Shown in pieces: positions 11,150 to 22,462 of a stretch of 64,000 nt of DNA. The DNA lies in NCBI GenBank assembly GCA_945859605.1, contig OX243821.1, forward strand, positions 33,833,157-33,897,156, written 5' to 3'. The translations under genes were made by a program, and so were the position numbers. Below the pieces are notes generated by a model. It saw only the letters and a list, made by a program, of their open reading frames with translations, was not told the DNA's origin and did no database searches. Positions within the stretch are counted from its first letter, which is position 1; each line of letters opens with the position of its first letter. This DNA is from Lumbricus rubellus. Its lineage: Eukaryota > Annelida > Clitellata > Crassiclitellata > Lumbricidae.

Positions 11150-11526
11150 GTCTATCTGCCTGTCTGCATCTCTGTATGTATGTCTTTGTCTCTGTCTGTG
11201 TCTGTCTATCTGACTCTATTGCGAGAAGCAAAGACTTCTGGCGAAATAGAGCGTCGACCCTGGCCTAAAACCGAAACTCCCTGCGAGACATGTACGCGTG
11301 AAAGTAACAAGAGATATACACCGCGTCGCTGCGGAGAACGAAACAAAAGCAGAGAGAGACAGATAAGGACAGAGGGAGACAGACACAGACAGACAGCGTT
11401 TTTATCTTGGCTTCCTTTGCTAATTCGCTGTCTTACGTAACAAGAGACTTGTATAATAGGGCTACTACCAGAGCGAGAGACAGAGTGAGAGAGAAAGAGA
11501 CATGGTGTGAGATAAGCACACTACGA

Positions 11527-11569
<43 letters not shown>

Positions 11570-11880
11570 TGCAGACAAACAAACAGAGACAGAGAGACAT
11601 ACAGAATATGAGAAGAGGGAGGGATACAGAGAGTGAGAGAACACATAGAGTGGGAGAAATGCAGAAAAAGAGAGATTGGAAGACAGACTGAGGGCGACAG
11701 ATAGTCAGAGACATACATGTAACTAGAGACAGTGACAGGTAAACAGACAGAGAGACAGAGACAGCGACGAAATGAAAAAAATCAGACAAAGACAGACAGA
11801 GACATAGAAACAGACACAGGGAGACACACATAGACACACGCAGGCAGAGAGAAAGAAAGACAGAGACACCTTTTTCCCAG
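11150..11880. repeat. GACA/GAGA-rich microsatellite region
   Basis: The region runs from TCTGTCTG-rich through (GACA)n at 11530-11575 to degenerate AGACAGAG repeats. The frames are repetitive and not credible genes. Confidence 0.85.
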
Positions 11881-12400
11881 TACGACACCTTTTGCAAGGA
11901 AAATCTTCTTCACCTCTAACTGCCTACCATAATATTATTATAACAACAATAACATGACGAATAGGCGCCCGTTTATGGCTGCCACTACGTTATTAATTAT
12001 TCTTATTGCTAAGCTTTATTATTTCTTTAGTATTTTATTTTAAGTATTTGCCTTGTAACCTCGTGCTGCTTGTCACTTTGATCAAATTTGTCCTATTTCC
12101 AAACTAAACGAATACGGTATACATTTTATTTTACACACCTGTTTTAGTAAGATAGTTTCTTGATAAGTAAAGGAAGAATCACAACAATCAACATGACAAT
12201 TATATAAAAAAAACCATCCCAACTAAATAGTATTATCAGCTCTTTCATGGTTGCTTTTATTCACCCGATTTAGAAAGAAATCCTGCTAATAAGTAGCAGA
12301 AGGGCACAATAAAACTAATGGAATTGTTCCTAACAGTTTGAAGGACACAGACGTGCGGCTGGATAAGTTGAAGTACTATTAATAGATATTGAATAGCATG
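11881..12400. other. AT-rich spacer
   Basis: Nothing recognised except a weak bipartite-box candidate (ACACC at 12135, GATAAG at the expected offset). Confidence 0.4.
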
Positions 12401-13128
12401 ATTAAAGGACAAAGAGGCAGGATGAGCGAGACAAAGACAGTATTAGACACAGAGAGATAGACAGACTGACGTAGACACACGCAGACAGAGAGACAAAGAG
12501 ACAGACAGAGACAGAACGGCAGAAAAGTCGAGACATAAAACGACAGACAAACGCTAGACATAGATGAACAGTAAAAGGCAGACAGCAATACAGACAGACA
12601 TACATATACATTGAGACTAGCAGAGAGAAAGATATATGCAGACAGAGACAAAACATACACATACACATTCAGACTAACAAAGACAAGAGAGAGACAGACT
12701 CACATACATCGACCTCTGAGCGACAGACATAGACCGAGGGAGAGACGGGACACACAGATAGAGACTGACGGAGACAGAGAGAGACAGACATAGAATGAGA
12801 CACACAAAAATAAATACTTCCAACAGAGAGAGCCTGAAAGACAGACAGAAATACACACACATACACACATACACAGAGAGAGAGACAGAACAGACACCTA
12901 CACAGAGACAGACAAACATACAGGTATATAGAAAGATAAACCACACGCAGACAGAGACAGACAGAGAGACAGCCAGAGACAGACATAGACAAAGAGGTAG
13001 AAAGGTCTAGACAAGAACAGACAGACAGACAGACACACCCAAACATACAGAGAGAGACAAAACAGACACACACAAATACACACAGACACACAGAGACAAA
13101 CAGAAAGACATATAGAAAAATAAACCAA
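12400..13128. repeat. (ACAG)n-rich microsatellite abutting an exon
   Basis: Long degenerate AGACAGAC/CACACA repeat. It begins within a few bases of the splice donor of the Ig exon, so it forms the start of that intron. It extends the exon's frame artificially into low-complexity sequence. Confidence 0.85.
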
Positions 13129-13129
13129 C

Positions 13130-13402
13130 CTCTGACAGTTAGTCTCATTCTGTATCTCGGTGGTTTATTGAAGAATTCAATATCAAATCTTCTCGTAGCA
13201 GCAAACGGTTCCTGAACGACACCAGCCATGTTTATTCTCGTCTTCTCCTCCCTTTGAATCTTCTCCCAGATCGTCGGATTCTCGAAAACCATGAACGCTT
13301 CCATGTGGAACTCGCAGTCGAGGGATAGCTTCCCTCCGGATGTCACGTGGTAGGTCTGGTCACGTGACAGCATCGAGATGGAGGGAGAGACGATGGCGGA
13401 GT
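13130..13402 (-). CDS. Immunoglobulin-domain exon (internal, phase 1-1)
   Basis: A 273-bp exon on the minus strand. It is preceded by a good acceptor (pyrimidine tract TTCCACTTCTCTGTTTCCAG, cut at 13403) and followed by a donor (G|GTTGGT, GT at 13129-13128). Both boundaries fall in phase 1, the standard phase of metazoan Ig-domain exons. The roughly 90 residues have Ig order: a strand-B Cys at about residue 29 (KLSLDCEF), a strand-C Trp at about residue 45 (NPTIWEKIQ), then RFDIEF and RYRMRLTV as D and E strands. The F-strand DxGxYxC is missing here, so it must lie on the next exon, making this a domain split by an intron. An extracellular or cell-surface role is expected for the family, but the specific protein was not recognised. 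The neighbouring exons lie beyond repeat-filled introns. Codon composition contrasts sharply with the adjacent microsatellite. Confidence 0.75.
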
Positions 13403-13410
13403 CTGGAAAC

Positions 13411-13836
13411 AGAGAAGTGGAAGAGTTTTTAGGCAGGGCTTTTTTAACGTGCAGTTGCACACAAAATGTGCACTTGTAGAAGCACTTATTCTTTCTTTCT
13501 TTAGGTTAGCTGCCTCTCGGCAGGTCCAGATTCCCAACGACGCCACTCTTCTCGATGTTGTGCTTTTTCGTTGAGTTTTCCATATCCATCCTCCATCATC
13601 CAGTCCAAGAACTTTTCCCTAGGTCTTCCTCTTCCCTTTTCCCCTCCATTTTGCCCTCCACTATGTCTCTTTGCAAGGAGTTGCCTCTCAATACATGTTC
13701 TATCCAGTTCTTCTGCCTTATTCTAATTGTATTCATCAAGGATCTTTCCTCTTCCACCTTGAGGTGCGAAGCATTTCTGTGCAGTAAAAACTAGCAAAAA
13801 GTAATTTATCATTAAGGATGGGAAAGGAAAGAAAGA
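13411..13836. other. Upstream intron of the Ig exon
   Basis: No further exon was recognised. Pyrimidine-rich stretches (13565-13700) give plausible-looking but low-complexity frames. Confidence 0.4.
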
Positions 13837-13844
13837 GTTCTGCA

Positions 13845-14004
13845 CATGGGCGGAGTTTATCAGGGGCTAGGGGGTCTAAGCCCCCCAAGAAGGCCCAGAT
13901 TCAGATTTTTTACCATGAAAATGGTATCTTTTTCCGGGTTTAGCCTATTCCCAAGTAAGCATTAGCCCCCCCCTCCAAGAACGGAAGCTCAAACTGCGCC
14001 CATG
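13845..14004. mobile_element. 160-bp MITE, perfect 8-bp target duplication
   Basis: Starts CATGGGCGGAGTTTATCAGG and ends AAACTGCGCCCATG, flanked by GTTCTGCA on both sides (13837-13844 and 14005-14012). Interior GGGGCTAGGGGGTCTAAGCC and CCCCCCCTCCAAGAACGGAA match the ends of the 2.6-kb element at 6582, so this looks like its internally deleted relative. Confidence 0.85.
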
Positions 14005-14012
14005 GTTCTGCA

Positions 14013-14351
14013 GTTCTAAAAATCTCCCTAATTAAAAACAGCCTTGCAATGGATAGATGAAAATATTTTCGGAAGTCTAATAGGTGTATAATATCGGAGA
14101 AGAATAATTGTAGAGGTTGAAAGGTGCAGAAATGGAGAAGTGAAAAGGTGGAATGGTGAGAATGTGGAGGGAAGAAGAGGTGGAGAAGTCGTGAGAAGGT
14201 GGAGAGGATTGGATATGAGTGGCAAGAAAGCAAATTAAGGCAATTACATGACACTGGATCGGTTTACAAGTCGGAAATGCACGAAAGTCACGACTCACCG
14301 CTGGGACTTGATTCGAGTCTGGGGAGATAAGATAGGAAAGGGCAAGCCTAT
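14013..14351. other. Spacer left of the fold-back transposon
   Basis: Purine-rich, non-coding. Its last part (14315-14345, GAGATAAGATAGGAAAGGGC) is homologous to the boundary between the 654-bp tandem units at 16600, which provides the pre-insertion site for the next element. Confidence 0.5.
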
Positions 14352-14353
14352 TA

Positions 14354-15977
14354 TACTGCCGTGCTAAGCAAAAAGACAGTAACTCAAAAAAGACGATTTT
14401 GCGTAAAACGATAAAGAAGAAATCGGTTTAAATCAACCAGAAATAAAGCTAGAATCTTTCTGAATTTTTGCAAGCAGTTATATATAAACTACTGAATTTT
14501 GAAACTAAACTAGTTTTTTGTGAAATTTGTGTAAAAATTGTATAAAAATGAGATACTGCTTTTTTGCTTAGTATCGAAGAATTGAACATCGGTTTGATGC
14601 TAAGCAAGAAAGCAGTAACTCATCGTATGGTAGAGCGGGCTGGTGAAAAATAATTGTTCTCTTTGCGATGCAAGAATGAAATTTGGTATGTACGACGAAC
14701 ATGTCCTAAGAAAAATATTTTGCTATAGGGCCATTGCAGATTTGCCCTCTGGCCCCAATGGCAGCCATTTTCCAAAATGGCCGACAGATATACATATTTC
14801 TAAATATCTCGGCTTCTATTTCACTTAGAAGTGTCATCTTAGTGTCTAATCATACATATTTAGGAACGATTATTCCAATAGTGCCATCTAAAACCAACTC
14901 TGGCTTCAACGGCGGCCATTTTTCAAAATGGCCGACCAAAATCGTGATTTTTTAATATCTCAGCATTAAATCCACTTAGAATCATCATCTTGGTGCCTAA
15001 ATATACATATTTAGGGACAAAGATTTCAACGGGGCCACCCAAAACTTCATCTGGCCTCATTGGCGGTCATTTTCAAAATGGCCGTCTAAAATGTGAATTT
15101 TGCAAATCCCTCTTTTGGGGTCGGCCATTGTGAAAACTGGTGGTCATTGAGGTCACTGGAAACTATGTGATGGCCCTATTGAGATCCCTGACTGAAATGT
15201 GCATGTTTTGACACCAAGATGACAATTCCAAGTGAACTGAAAGCCAAGATATTGACAAATCTCCCTTTTTGGGTCCGCCATTTTGGAAAATGGCCGCCAT
15301 TGAGGCCATGGGAAACTTTGTGATGGCCCTATTGGGATCCTTGACCTGAGATGTTTATGTTTTGACACCAAGATGACGATTCTAAGTTAATTGAAAGCCG
15401 TGATATTGACAAATCCTTCTTGTTGGGTCGGCCATTTTGGAAAATGGCCGCCATTGAGGCCATTGGGAAAATTTGGATGGCTCCACTGGAATCCGTGACC
15501 CTGAATGTGTATGTTTTGACACCAAGATGACGATTCTAAGTGAATTGTAAGCTGAGAAATTGAAAAATCCATATTTTGAACGCCATTTTGGAAAATGGCC
15601 GCCATTCAGACCCATGGAGAAACTTTTAGTTGACCCTATTGAACTCCTTGACCTTGAATGTGTATGTTTTGACACTAAGATGACGATTCTAGGTGATTTG
15701 AAAGCCGATATATTGAAATACCTGTAAATCGGTCGGACTTGAATATACATGGAATACTAAGCAAGAAGACAGTAACTCAAGTTACTGCTTTTCTGCTTAG
15801 CACGACGACCCAATTTTGAGATACTGTTAATTTCGTTTCCGTTTTTTCCATGTTCCCGGACCGATACCGTTTCCTTGCTTCCAGATATGATAGAACATGT
15901 TGTCAGGATGTGAAAACAAGTGCTAACTCAAAAACGGAAAAACTTGAGTTACTGTCTTTTTGCTTAGCACGGCAGTA
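14354..15977. mobile_element. 1.6-kb TA-inserted fold-back transposon
   Basis: A 36-bp terminal inverted repeat, perfect over its length (14352-14387 and 15944-15979 including the TA flanks), starts TACTGCCGTGCTAAGC and continues AAAAAGACAGTAACTCAA. TA is repeated on both sides, as for Tc1/mariner insertions. A homologous unoccupied site survives in the tandem unit boundary at about 16610-16640, where GGGCAAGC runs into TATAAGGCGGGG without the element. Internal copies of the terminal sequence at 14596-14622 and 15752-15803 suggest nested or composite structure. No transposase is encoded. Confidence 0.8.
14740..15720. repeat. ~150-170-bp units with a GGCCATTTTCCAAAATGGCC palindrome, inverted about a centre
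   Basis: Seven units inside the fold-back transposon, palindromes near 14765, 14912, 15063, 15123, 15280, 15430 and 15583. Left of about 15100 the units run one way (TCATCTTGGTGCCTAAATAT); right of it they run in reverse (TTTTGACACCAAGATGACGA). The whole interior is therefore a large imperfect inverted repeat that could fold on itself. Confidence 0.8.
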
Positions 15978-16070
15978 TATAAGGCGGGGTCTAGATTCTA
16001 TATGGTAATGCATGGTGAGTTGAGCTAGATGATGTGTGTTACAGTAGGCATGGCTTGAGGGTATGATAGC

Positions 16071-16436
16071 CATGGGCGGAAACCTAGGGGGGACAGAGGG
16101 AACGGTCCCTCCCAATAAAAGTGTTGGGGAACGGCCCATGCATTGGTCCCCCCTCTAAATTGTTGAGCGTCAAGACCCCAAAAAGGCATAGAAAAATTTG
16201 GGCTGCGAAAATAGACATTTTTCTAGACTTTTTTGGTTAAAATATGTTTTTCTTGCTTTTTTTTAGGTGAGATGACTAAAAAATTGTTAACAACTTTTTT
16301 GGGCGGTGAAAGCAGGAAATTTTTGCGTGGGAAAAGGTCGTCAGAAATTTTTTCGTTCGTCAAAAAATTTCGCGTCTTTCCTTCGGCCACTCGTTCGCCC
16401 CCCCCCCTCAAATCTCCGCCCAAGTCTCCGCCCATG
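16071..16436. mobile_element. 366-bp MITE, subfamily CATGGGCGGAAACC (copy 1)
   Basis: Ends CATGGGCGGAAACC and TCTCCGCCCATG with an 8-bp flank ATGATAGC/CTGATAGC (7 of 8 match). Same terminal motif as the 13845 family but a different interior containing TTTGGGCTGCGAAAAT. Confidence 0.7.
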
Positions 16437-16724
16437 CTGATAGCGTTTTCTAAGGCATGGCAATATAATGCATGACTATGGAAGGATAAGGATGTTCAAT
16501 GCATCATAAAATTATGGTAAAGGTTGTGTTGGTAATTTCGGGAGGGAAGCTGTATAAACTAAGATATTGTGAATGGGCATGAGATGGGATAAGCGTGGTC
16601 CAGAGATAAGATAGGAAAGGGCAAGCTTAGCTATAAGGCGGGGTATAGGTTCTATCTGGCAATGCATGGTGAGTTATGGTAAATGATGTGTGTTACAGTA
16701 GGCATGGCTTGTGGGTATGATAGC

Positions 16725-17080
16725 CATGGACGGAAACCTAGGGGGGCCAGAGGGGACGGTTCCCCAATAAAAGTTTTGGGGGAAGGCCCATGCATTGGTC
16801 CCCACTCCCAATCGTTGAGCGTCAAGACCCCAAAAAAGGCATAGAAAAATTTGGGCTGCGAAAATTAACATTTTTCTAGACTTTTTGGTTAAAATATGGG
16901 GGTTTTTTTGATGCGAGATGACTAAAAAAAGGTCATCAACTTTTTGGGCGGTGAAAGCAGGAAATTTTTTCGTGGAAAAGGTCGTCAGAAATTTTTTCGT
17001 CCGTCATAAAATCTCGCGTCTTTCCTTCGGCCACTCGTTCGTCCCCCCACCCCAAATCTCCGCCCAAGTCTCCGCCCATG
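16725..17080. mobile_element. 356-bp MITE, subfamily CATGGGCGGAAACC (copy 2)
   Basis: Duplicate of the 16071 element carried in the second tandem unit, with flanks ATGATAGC/CTGGTAGC. Not an independent insertion. Confidence 0.7.
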
Positions 17081-17214
17081 CTGGTAGCGTTTTCTAAGGC
17101 ATGGCAATATAATGTATGACTATGGAAGGATAAGGATGTTCAATGCATCATAAAATTATGGTAAAGGTTGTGTTGGTAATTTCGGGAGGGAAGCTGTATA
17201 AACTAAAATATTGT

Positions 17215-17388
17215 CATGGGCGGAGTTTATCAGGGGCTAGGGGGAGCTAAGCCCCTCCATGAAGGCCCAAGTTCAACTTTTTTTCCATGAAAATGGTATC
17301 CTTTTTGGTGGTTACCCCCCCCCCCCCCCCAATAAGGCTTAGACTCGGGGTTAGCCCTCCCAAGAACGGAAACCAAACTCCGCTCATG
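17215..17388. mobile_element. 174-bp MITE with surviving empty site
   Basis: Starts CATGGGCGGAGTTTATCAGG and ends AACTCCGCTCATG. Flanks AATATTGT and GGTATTGT agree in 6 of 8 positions. The paralogous place in copy 1 (about 16565) reads ATATTGTGAATGGGC without the insert, confirming the boundaries. Confidence 0.75.
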
Positions 17389-17829
17389 GGTATTGTGATT
17401 GGGCATGGGATGGGATAAGCTTGGTTCAGTGTTGTACGAAGAGCTTGGGTCAGTTAGAACACGATACAGTCAGCCAGAAATAATAAGTATTATGGATTGT
17501 ATTTCGAAACTAATGGATTCCTTTAAACATGAACTCATAATATCTATGAAAACCATACTACACATCAATTTCTATAATAACACACTTGAATCGTGCGCTA
17601 GAAGAAAAACACAATCTTTGATATGCGCATTCTTTCGTTTCGTGACTAGTGTCACGTTTTCACAGGACTAAATGTGTAATTTGACAAATAATAATAATTG
17701 CAATAATCATTATAACGCGTCATATCGGCGATAAAAGGGTGTCGTGTTGGTTCCACAGCTTATACTAAGGATCGTTTGGCGGCGTTACAGTAACTAGAGA
17801 AGGTTTTCTTTAATTAGCTGTCTTTCTCA
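17389..17829. other. Non-coding spacer
   Basis: No feature recognised; a short frame at 17399-17671 has no recognisable motif. Confidence 0.4.
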
Positions 17830-18240
17830 GTCTCACATTCGCCGATTTCTATAGCGCCCGATGTGATTTATTCTTAAAAGACCAGACAGGGGAAGATCAG
17901 TACATGATTGATCGATTCCATCCGCGCCACTGTATCACTACGCGCCAACCGGACGGATTTTATATCCATCCGCGGCCGCTGTCCGGACTTCATAAACTTC
18001 ATTACTGGAGTCAAGTGATATTTGCTCTTTGCTCGTCGGCAATTGGGAGGATTGCATTGAGTCGCGCGGAGGAATATCAGCCGGGACTATTTTCCGGGCG
18101 AGTGGATACCGATGCGGCGACCCGGGGAACCGGTTTAAGCCGGATTTTTTCTCTCTCATTTTCTCGACGAATTGGAGAGATTGTGTTAAAATGGGAGTGA
18201 AGTGGAGTGTTTGAAGGTTGTGCTCCGTAAGAGGATTGAA
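17830..18240. other. CpG-rich patch of unknown role
   Basis: Contrasts with its AT-rich surroundings: many CG dinucleotides (GCGGCCGC, CGGGCGAG, CCCGGGGAACCGG). Open frames of 60-98 codons exist on both strands (17904-18200 plus, 17938-18159 minus), but neither shows a recognisable domain, and open frames are expected by chance in CG-rich DNA. A promoter-associated CpG patch or 5' exon is possible, unproven. Confidence 0.35.
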
Positions 18241-18739
18241 ATGTGTTCAGAAATTTTCAAAATAGTTTTAAAAATTTGGTAATTTTAAAATTTTTTGATT
18301 TGTATGCTAATAATTTCGATTTTTCGTTTACTTTTTCGTATTTCGTTCTTTGCCATAAGATGATGGATATGATTCCGTATTTTAAGCTAAAGAAATATAT
18401 ATAGCCATTTGAAAACCCTAAAAGAAGGTGTATAAAAATTCAAATATCCTGGTTTGCTCAGGAATATTATTTAATGAACATCATTGTCTTGGACATGTGA
18501 AACTTGTTTTAAAAAATGACGAATAGTTGTAAAAAAATCCCCAACAACGACAACGGTTGAATTAGACATTGATTTGCTATAATTTAATTTTATTTAAAAT
18601 TTAATTATTAAGGACACAATTAATTGTGTATGAACCTTGAAAATAAAGACGATAAATTATAATTATTACCAAAATAGCCACTGCGACTGGTAATATACTA
18701 CTGTTGTTGTTGTTTTAATAATTATAATCATCATCGTCG

Positions 18740-19028
<289 letters not shown>

Positions 19029-19119
19029 AAACATTAACAATCGGATATATAGAAACTTTATAGCGCCTTTTATTGAAACGTCACTTCACACACAGACTAT
19101 AGTTATTGTTGCGGTATAA

Positions 19120-19372
19120 ATAGAACTCCTACTTCGTTCTGCGGCTTTGGTCAAACAAGCGACGTAGAGAAGAAGAAAATTCACAGTTGCTATCATCTCG
19201 TTCTTCGAAGGACTGGACCGGTGAGGTTCTTGCGGGTGCATGACCGTGAACTTGACCTTGACTGTTCCTTCAACTTTAACGTGGCAACTTGTCCTTAGAA
19301 TCGAGGTTGGGTGGAGTTGAAGGATGTTTTCACTGAAGCGATGTCGTGGAGCTTCTGCAATTATAGCCATCA
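19120..19372 (-). CDS. Possible exon, Ig/FN3-like start (weak)
   Basis: On the minus strand an AG acceptor (GGCTATAATTGCAG) is followed in phase 1 by a frame that opens with APRHRF and stays open for over 80 codons. It contains SCHVKVEGTVKVKFTVMHP, which resembles an Ig B-C strand region with the usual Trp replaced by Phe, and a later Cys (YVACLTK). A possible donor AA|GTAGGA lies near 19130. Phase and strand are compatible with the Ig exon at 13.1 kb, so it could be an upstream exon of the same gene. The acceptor's pyrimidine tract is poor and no diagnostic Y-x-C motif is present. It may equally be a chance frame. Confidence 0.25.
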
Positions 19373-19860
19373 CTGTTACAGTAAACGTAATGAATTATTA
19401 TCGTTACATTGCTGAATAAAAAAAATAATATATAAGTTGGACACCTCTTTTAAGGATTAAAAGTACATACAATTATAAATTAACTGTCATATTTTATATT
19501 GACAGATTGGGTCGATCGTGCATTCAAACAATCAATAATAACCTTCGGCTATAAATTATCTTTATTATTGGTGATTTTTACATAGCGTAACTTAGAGATA
19601 ACTACCCAGAAGCGCTCCCAGTATAGCAACGATTATATGAGGCAGTTTTAAGCGACACAGGAACATAGTGGTGTGACCTCTAGGCATAAGGCAGAGTGCA
19701 ACAGGGTTCTAGATACAGCCACTGAGATAGAACGCCGCTGCACAATAGTAATACGTCAGTGAGGGGGGCCAAGAAGTGATGTGCCAACTAGCGCTTTCAC
19801 TGTCATCAGACTCCTTTCTTGACGTCATATCCTCATTAGTGTAAAACCGGATTGTTACAT

Positions 19861-19946
19861 GATGAATGAATGGACGAATGAATGAATGTATGAATGGATG
19901 GATGAATGAATAAATGAACGAATGAATGAATGAATGAATGAATTAA
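19861..19946. repeat. (GAAT)n microsatellite
   Basis: Degenerate GAATGAATG and GGATGAAT repeats, probably a former LINE/SINE tail. The nearby fragment CCAGAAGCGCTCCCAG (19606-19621) supports this. Confidence 0.75.
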
Positions 19947-20360
19947 TTAATGCATTTTGAATAGTAATTTCGACGCAGTCAGCAGGTTTCCATTTCGGCG
20001 CAGAGAAGTAATGACCAAGGATAGAGCATTGATTACTCTATCAAACTCATCCACTTCCTGGGATTTCCCACCTCCGTCGATACAGTGGTTATGCATGTGT
20101 GGCTATTATTGCTATTTTTTAATCAAATAACAGCGGAGGAAAGGGGGGTTGAGTGTGACCACTTGGTGTCGTATGTGGCAAGTATCAGTTTTGAATTTGA
20201 GTTTCTTTCAGACACCTTTTAAACAGATATTTCCATTTCTATAAATAACTAGTAATTTGATTGTTGTGGATTCTGTCTGTAATTGACAAGTCTATGCAGT
20301 TTGCAATCTTGCAACGGAGCAAAGTCTTATTCAGGGTAAACAAACTGAAACATTGTTGAC

Positions 20361-20402
20361 AGGTGCCAGTCAGATATCTGTACAAAGCGGGGAGGGCGAC
20401 AC
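20361..20402 (-). repeat. Motif B copy
   Basis: Minus strand GTCGCCCTCCCCGCTTTGTA then GACTGGCACCT. A second copy, GTCGCCCTCCTCTTTCATAC then TCTGGCACCA, lies at 21167-21206. Confidence 0.6.
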
Positions 20403-20501
20403 TCACTAGTCATATTTATCCTAATTAGGAGGCGATAACGCGTAAATTCTTATAACGATTGATCAATTGAATGAAAAAATGAATGAATGAATTTGTTTGT
20501 T

Positions 20502-20716
20502 TGCATGTGAACTTGCTATAGCGCCCCCTCAAGCTCTCTATCTACACAGAGGCGCTCCCGAATGCAGCGCGGACACTGCATGCGAGTTTCACGCTGAAGC
20601 GCTGAACAATTGCGAGGGAAAGACTTTCCCAAAGTCCCTACGCGTCGATTTGAGGTGGATTCGAACCTGCAACCCTTCGACTGCAAGGCAACGAACATAC
20701 TTCACCTCCGCGCCCG
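20502..20716 (-). mobile_element. Main-family SINE
   Basis: B box GGTTCGAATCC near 20650 (minus), body with TTCAGCGCTTCAGCGTGAAA, and tail GGGAGCGCCTCTGTGTAG followed leftward by GAATGAATGA. Confidence 0.8.
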
Positions 20717-21166
20717 ATGAATGAATAATGCTTTTTGAATAGTAAGGATTTAGATAGTAGTAAGGACTTAGATTAATAATACGGGCCATTCAATTTCAAC
20801 CAAGTCATAAGAATTAAGCCCTATCGTTTGCGAGCAGTAATGACTAAGGACGGGGAAATGACTAATTATAGGTCTATCACTTTCATCCGCTCTCTGGGAT
20901 CTTCCACCCAGGTCTAAACAGGGATCACTGTAGCAAATATTTTGCAAGTAATATCTGCGAAAGAAGAATAATCAAGTACATCCATTTGGGGTTTCATATG
21001 TGTCAATTTAGTTCCAAGGTTTTGCGTTTGTTTTAGATACCTTTTAAACCGATGTCAACTTTGCAATAAATCGTCTGACCATTTATTGTTTTTGTGTGTT
21101 ATATCGAGTAGGGCAATTTGAAACATCGCACTAGAACAAAGTCGTATTCAGGCTAATTAAGTGGCC

Positions 21167-21206
21167 TGGTGCCAGACAGATGAATGTATGAAAGAGGAGG
21201 GCGACA
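21167..21206 (-). repeat. Motif B copy
   Basis: Second copy in this tandem unit. It lies 130 bp right of the bipartite box at 21037, the same arrangement as the pair at 20212/20361. Confidence 0.6.
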
Positions 21207-21675
21207 ATTATCATATTCAATCAATTTCTGAACATTATTTGCTGATATTAATGCGGGAATTATCTGACAAAAATTGTATGCTTTTACTAAGACAGTTTTT
21301 AAATAATGAAATTTACGTGATAATAATGGAAGTTCAGGGCATCCAATGTTTCAACTGATGGCAAACGAAGGCCTTAATCAGATCAATATCCACCCCTGTC
21401 GAAACTGTGATTAGAGCAGTAGATATTTTGCAAGGAATGTTTGCTGAAAGGATGGTAATAATGTGACAAAACGGGTCAAATGTACTTCACAGATATGGCA
21501 TGTTAAACGCCAGTTACTTTTAAAAATTCATGATGTTAATCCTAAAGCCGGTGTTCAAGACAAACAGTTCTTTCGCCGCACTCATCAATGCAAATAATGT
21601 TTGTGTGGCAAAACGGGTCGGATGCAGCAATTAACATATCTTAAGTTTTGCGCGGTAGTACAGGGGCCGTTCGAT

Positions 21676-22075
21676 GTTTGTTTGTATGTGCACTTGTTAT
21701 AGCGCCCCTTCAAGCTCTCGCTACTCAGAGGTGCTCCCGAATGCAGAGCGAACACTGCACCGGAGTTTCACGCCGAAGCGCTGAGCAATTGCGAGTGAAG
21801 GGCTTTCCCAAGGTCCTTACGCGGAGGCAATGTGAGGTTGATTCGAACCTGCAACCCTGCAACTGCAAGGTGACGAACATAATCACTACACATAGCCCCA
21901 ACTTTCTTTGAGCCGGAAGGTTACGGGTTCGAATCCACCTCAAAGCACTGCCGGATTGGGACCCTCGGCGAGTCCTTTGTTCGCAATTGCTCATTCGCTC
22001 CTGCGTGAAACTACGATTCAGTGTCGGGCCTGTATTTGGGAATATTAATGTTGAGAAGCGTAACGCTAGAGTTCA
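21676..22075. mobile_element. Two SINEs in head-to-head orientation
   Basis: 21676-21900 is a minus-strand main-family SINE (tail at left, B box near 21845, decayed head). 21905-22075 is a plus-strand copy starting AGCCGGAAGGTTACGGGTTC, then body and a GTTGAGAAGCGTAACG tail. The tRNA-like heads meet in the middle, forming an imperfect inverted repeat. Confidence 0.75.
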
Positions 22076-22258
22076 TACATACACAAGGTGGTAAGTTTGT
22101 TTTAGAAACCCTTTATATTTGAATATCTGTATCTATAAATAGTTGCCTCATTAATTTCTTATTAATTAGTCCCCTTGTGGTCCACCGGATTACTGTAATA
22201 ATTAGAAACTTCTTCCAAAGATATCAACCGATTGAGCTCCAAAAGCAAACATTAATAT

Positions 22259-22462
22259 TGCATTGTATTTAAACATTTATAAAGCGCCTCTAGTAAGGTT
22301 GACAGTTCAGAGGCGCTCCCAGTGCGCAAGGCCCCGCGAGAAGAAGCAGGTTTTGAGAAGAGACAAAGCAGAAGAAAGACTGCCAGACAGAAGTGTAGAG
22401 CGAACAGAAGGAGAAAGAGCATTCCAAAGAGAAGGACCAATTGAGACAAATGATCGAGACTG
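22259..22462 (-). pseudogene. CR1/L2-type LINE 3' end (reverse transcriptase C-terminus)
   Basis: On the minus strand a frame related to QSRSFVSIGPSLWNALSP is recognisable, matching the common non-LTR C-terminal motif with PxxWNxLP, followed by an LKTCFF-like segment. The element ends with GGGAGCGCCTCTGAACTGTC and AGGCGCTTTATAAATG. It is closely related to the plus-strand copy at 32905-33235. Only the last 60-70 codons are present, with frame damage, so it is a 5'-truncated dead copy, as is usual for LINEs. Confidence 0.7.

Larger units (their letters stand above)
15978..17400. repeat. 654-bp tandem duplication (two copies)
   Basis: TATAAGGCGGGG begins copy 1 at 15978 and copy 2 at 16632. 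The copies share ATGATGTGTGTTACAGTAGG, the embedded MITE, and ATGACTATGGAAGGATAAGG, with moderate divergence. A partial third unit lies left of the fold-back element. The embedded MITE was present before the duplication; the MITE at 17215 arrived later because only copy 2 has it. Confidence 0.85.
20212..22139 (+). promoter_or_regulatory. Three bipartite ACACC/TATA boxes
   Basis: Sites 20212-20245 (ACACC...TATAAA), 21037-21070 (ATACC...AATAAA) and 22106-22139 (AAACC...TATAAA), all with the 29-base offset. Two are followed 120-150 bp downstream by a motif B copy and preceded by a CTGGGATCTTCCACC block, so the surrounding unit is tandemly repeated. Confidence 0.5.

Noticed and set aside
20497..20724. 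Short frames with EALPxxxRTLHRS and GFEPRTFRLQG that recur through the window (20497, 21648, 36215, 38699, 54462, 63465)
   Set aside because: They are translations of the tRNA-derived SINE, including its B box. The same peptide appears wherever the SINE occurs.
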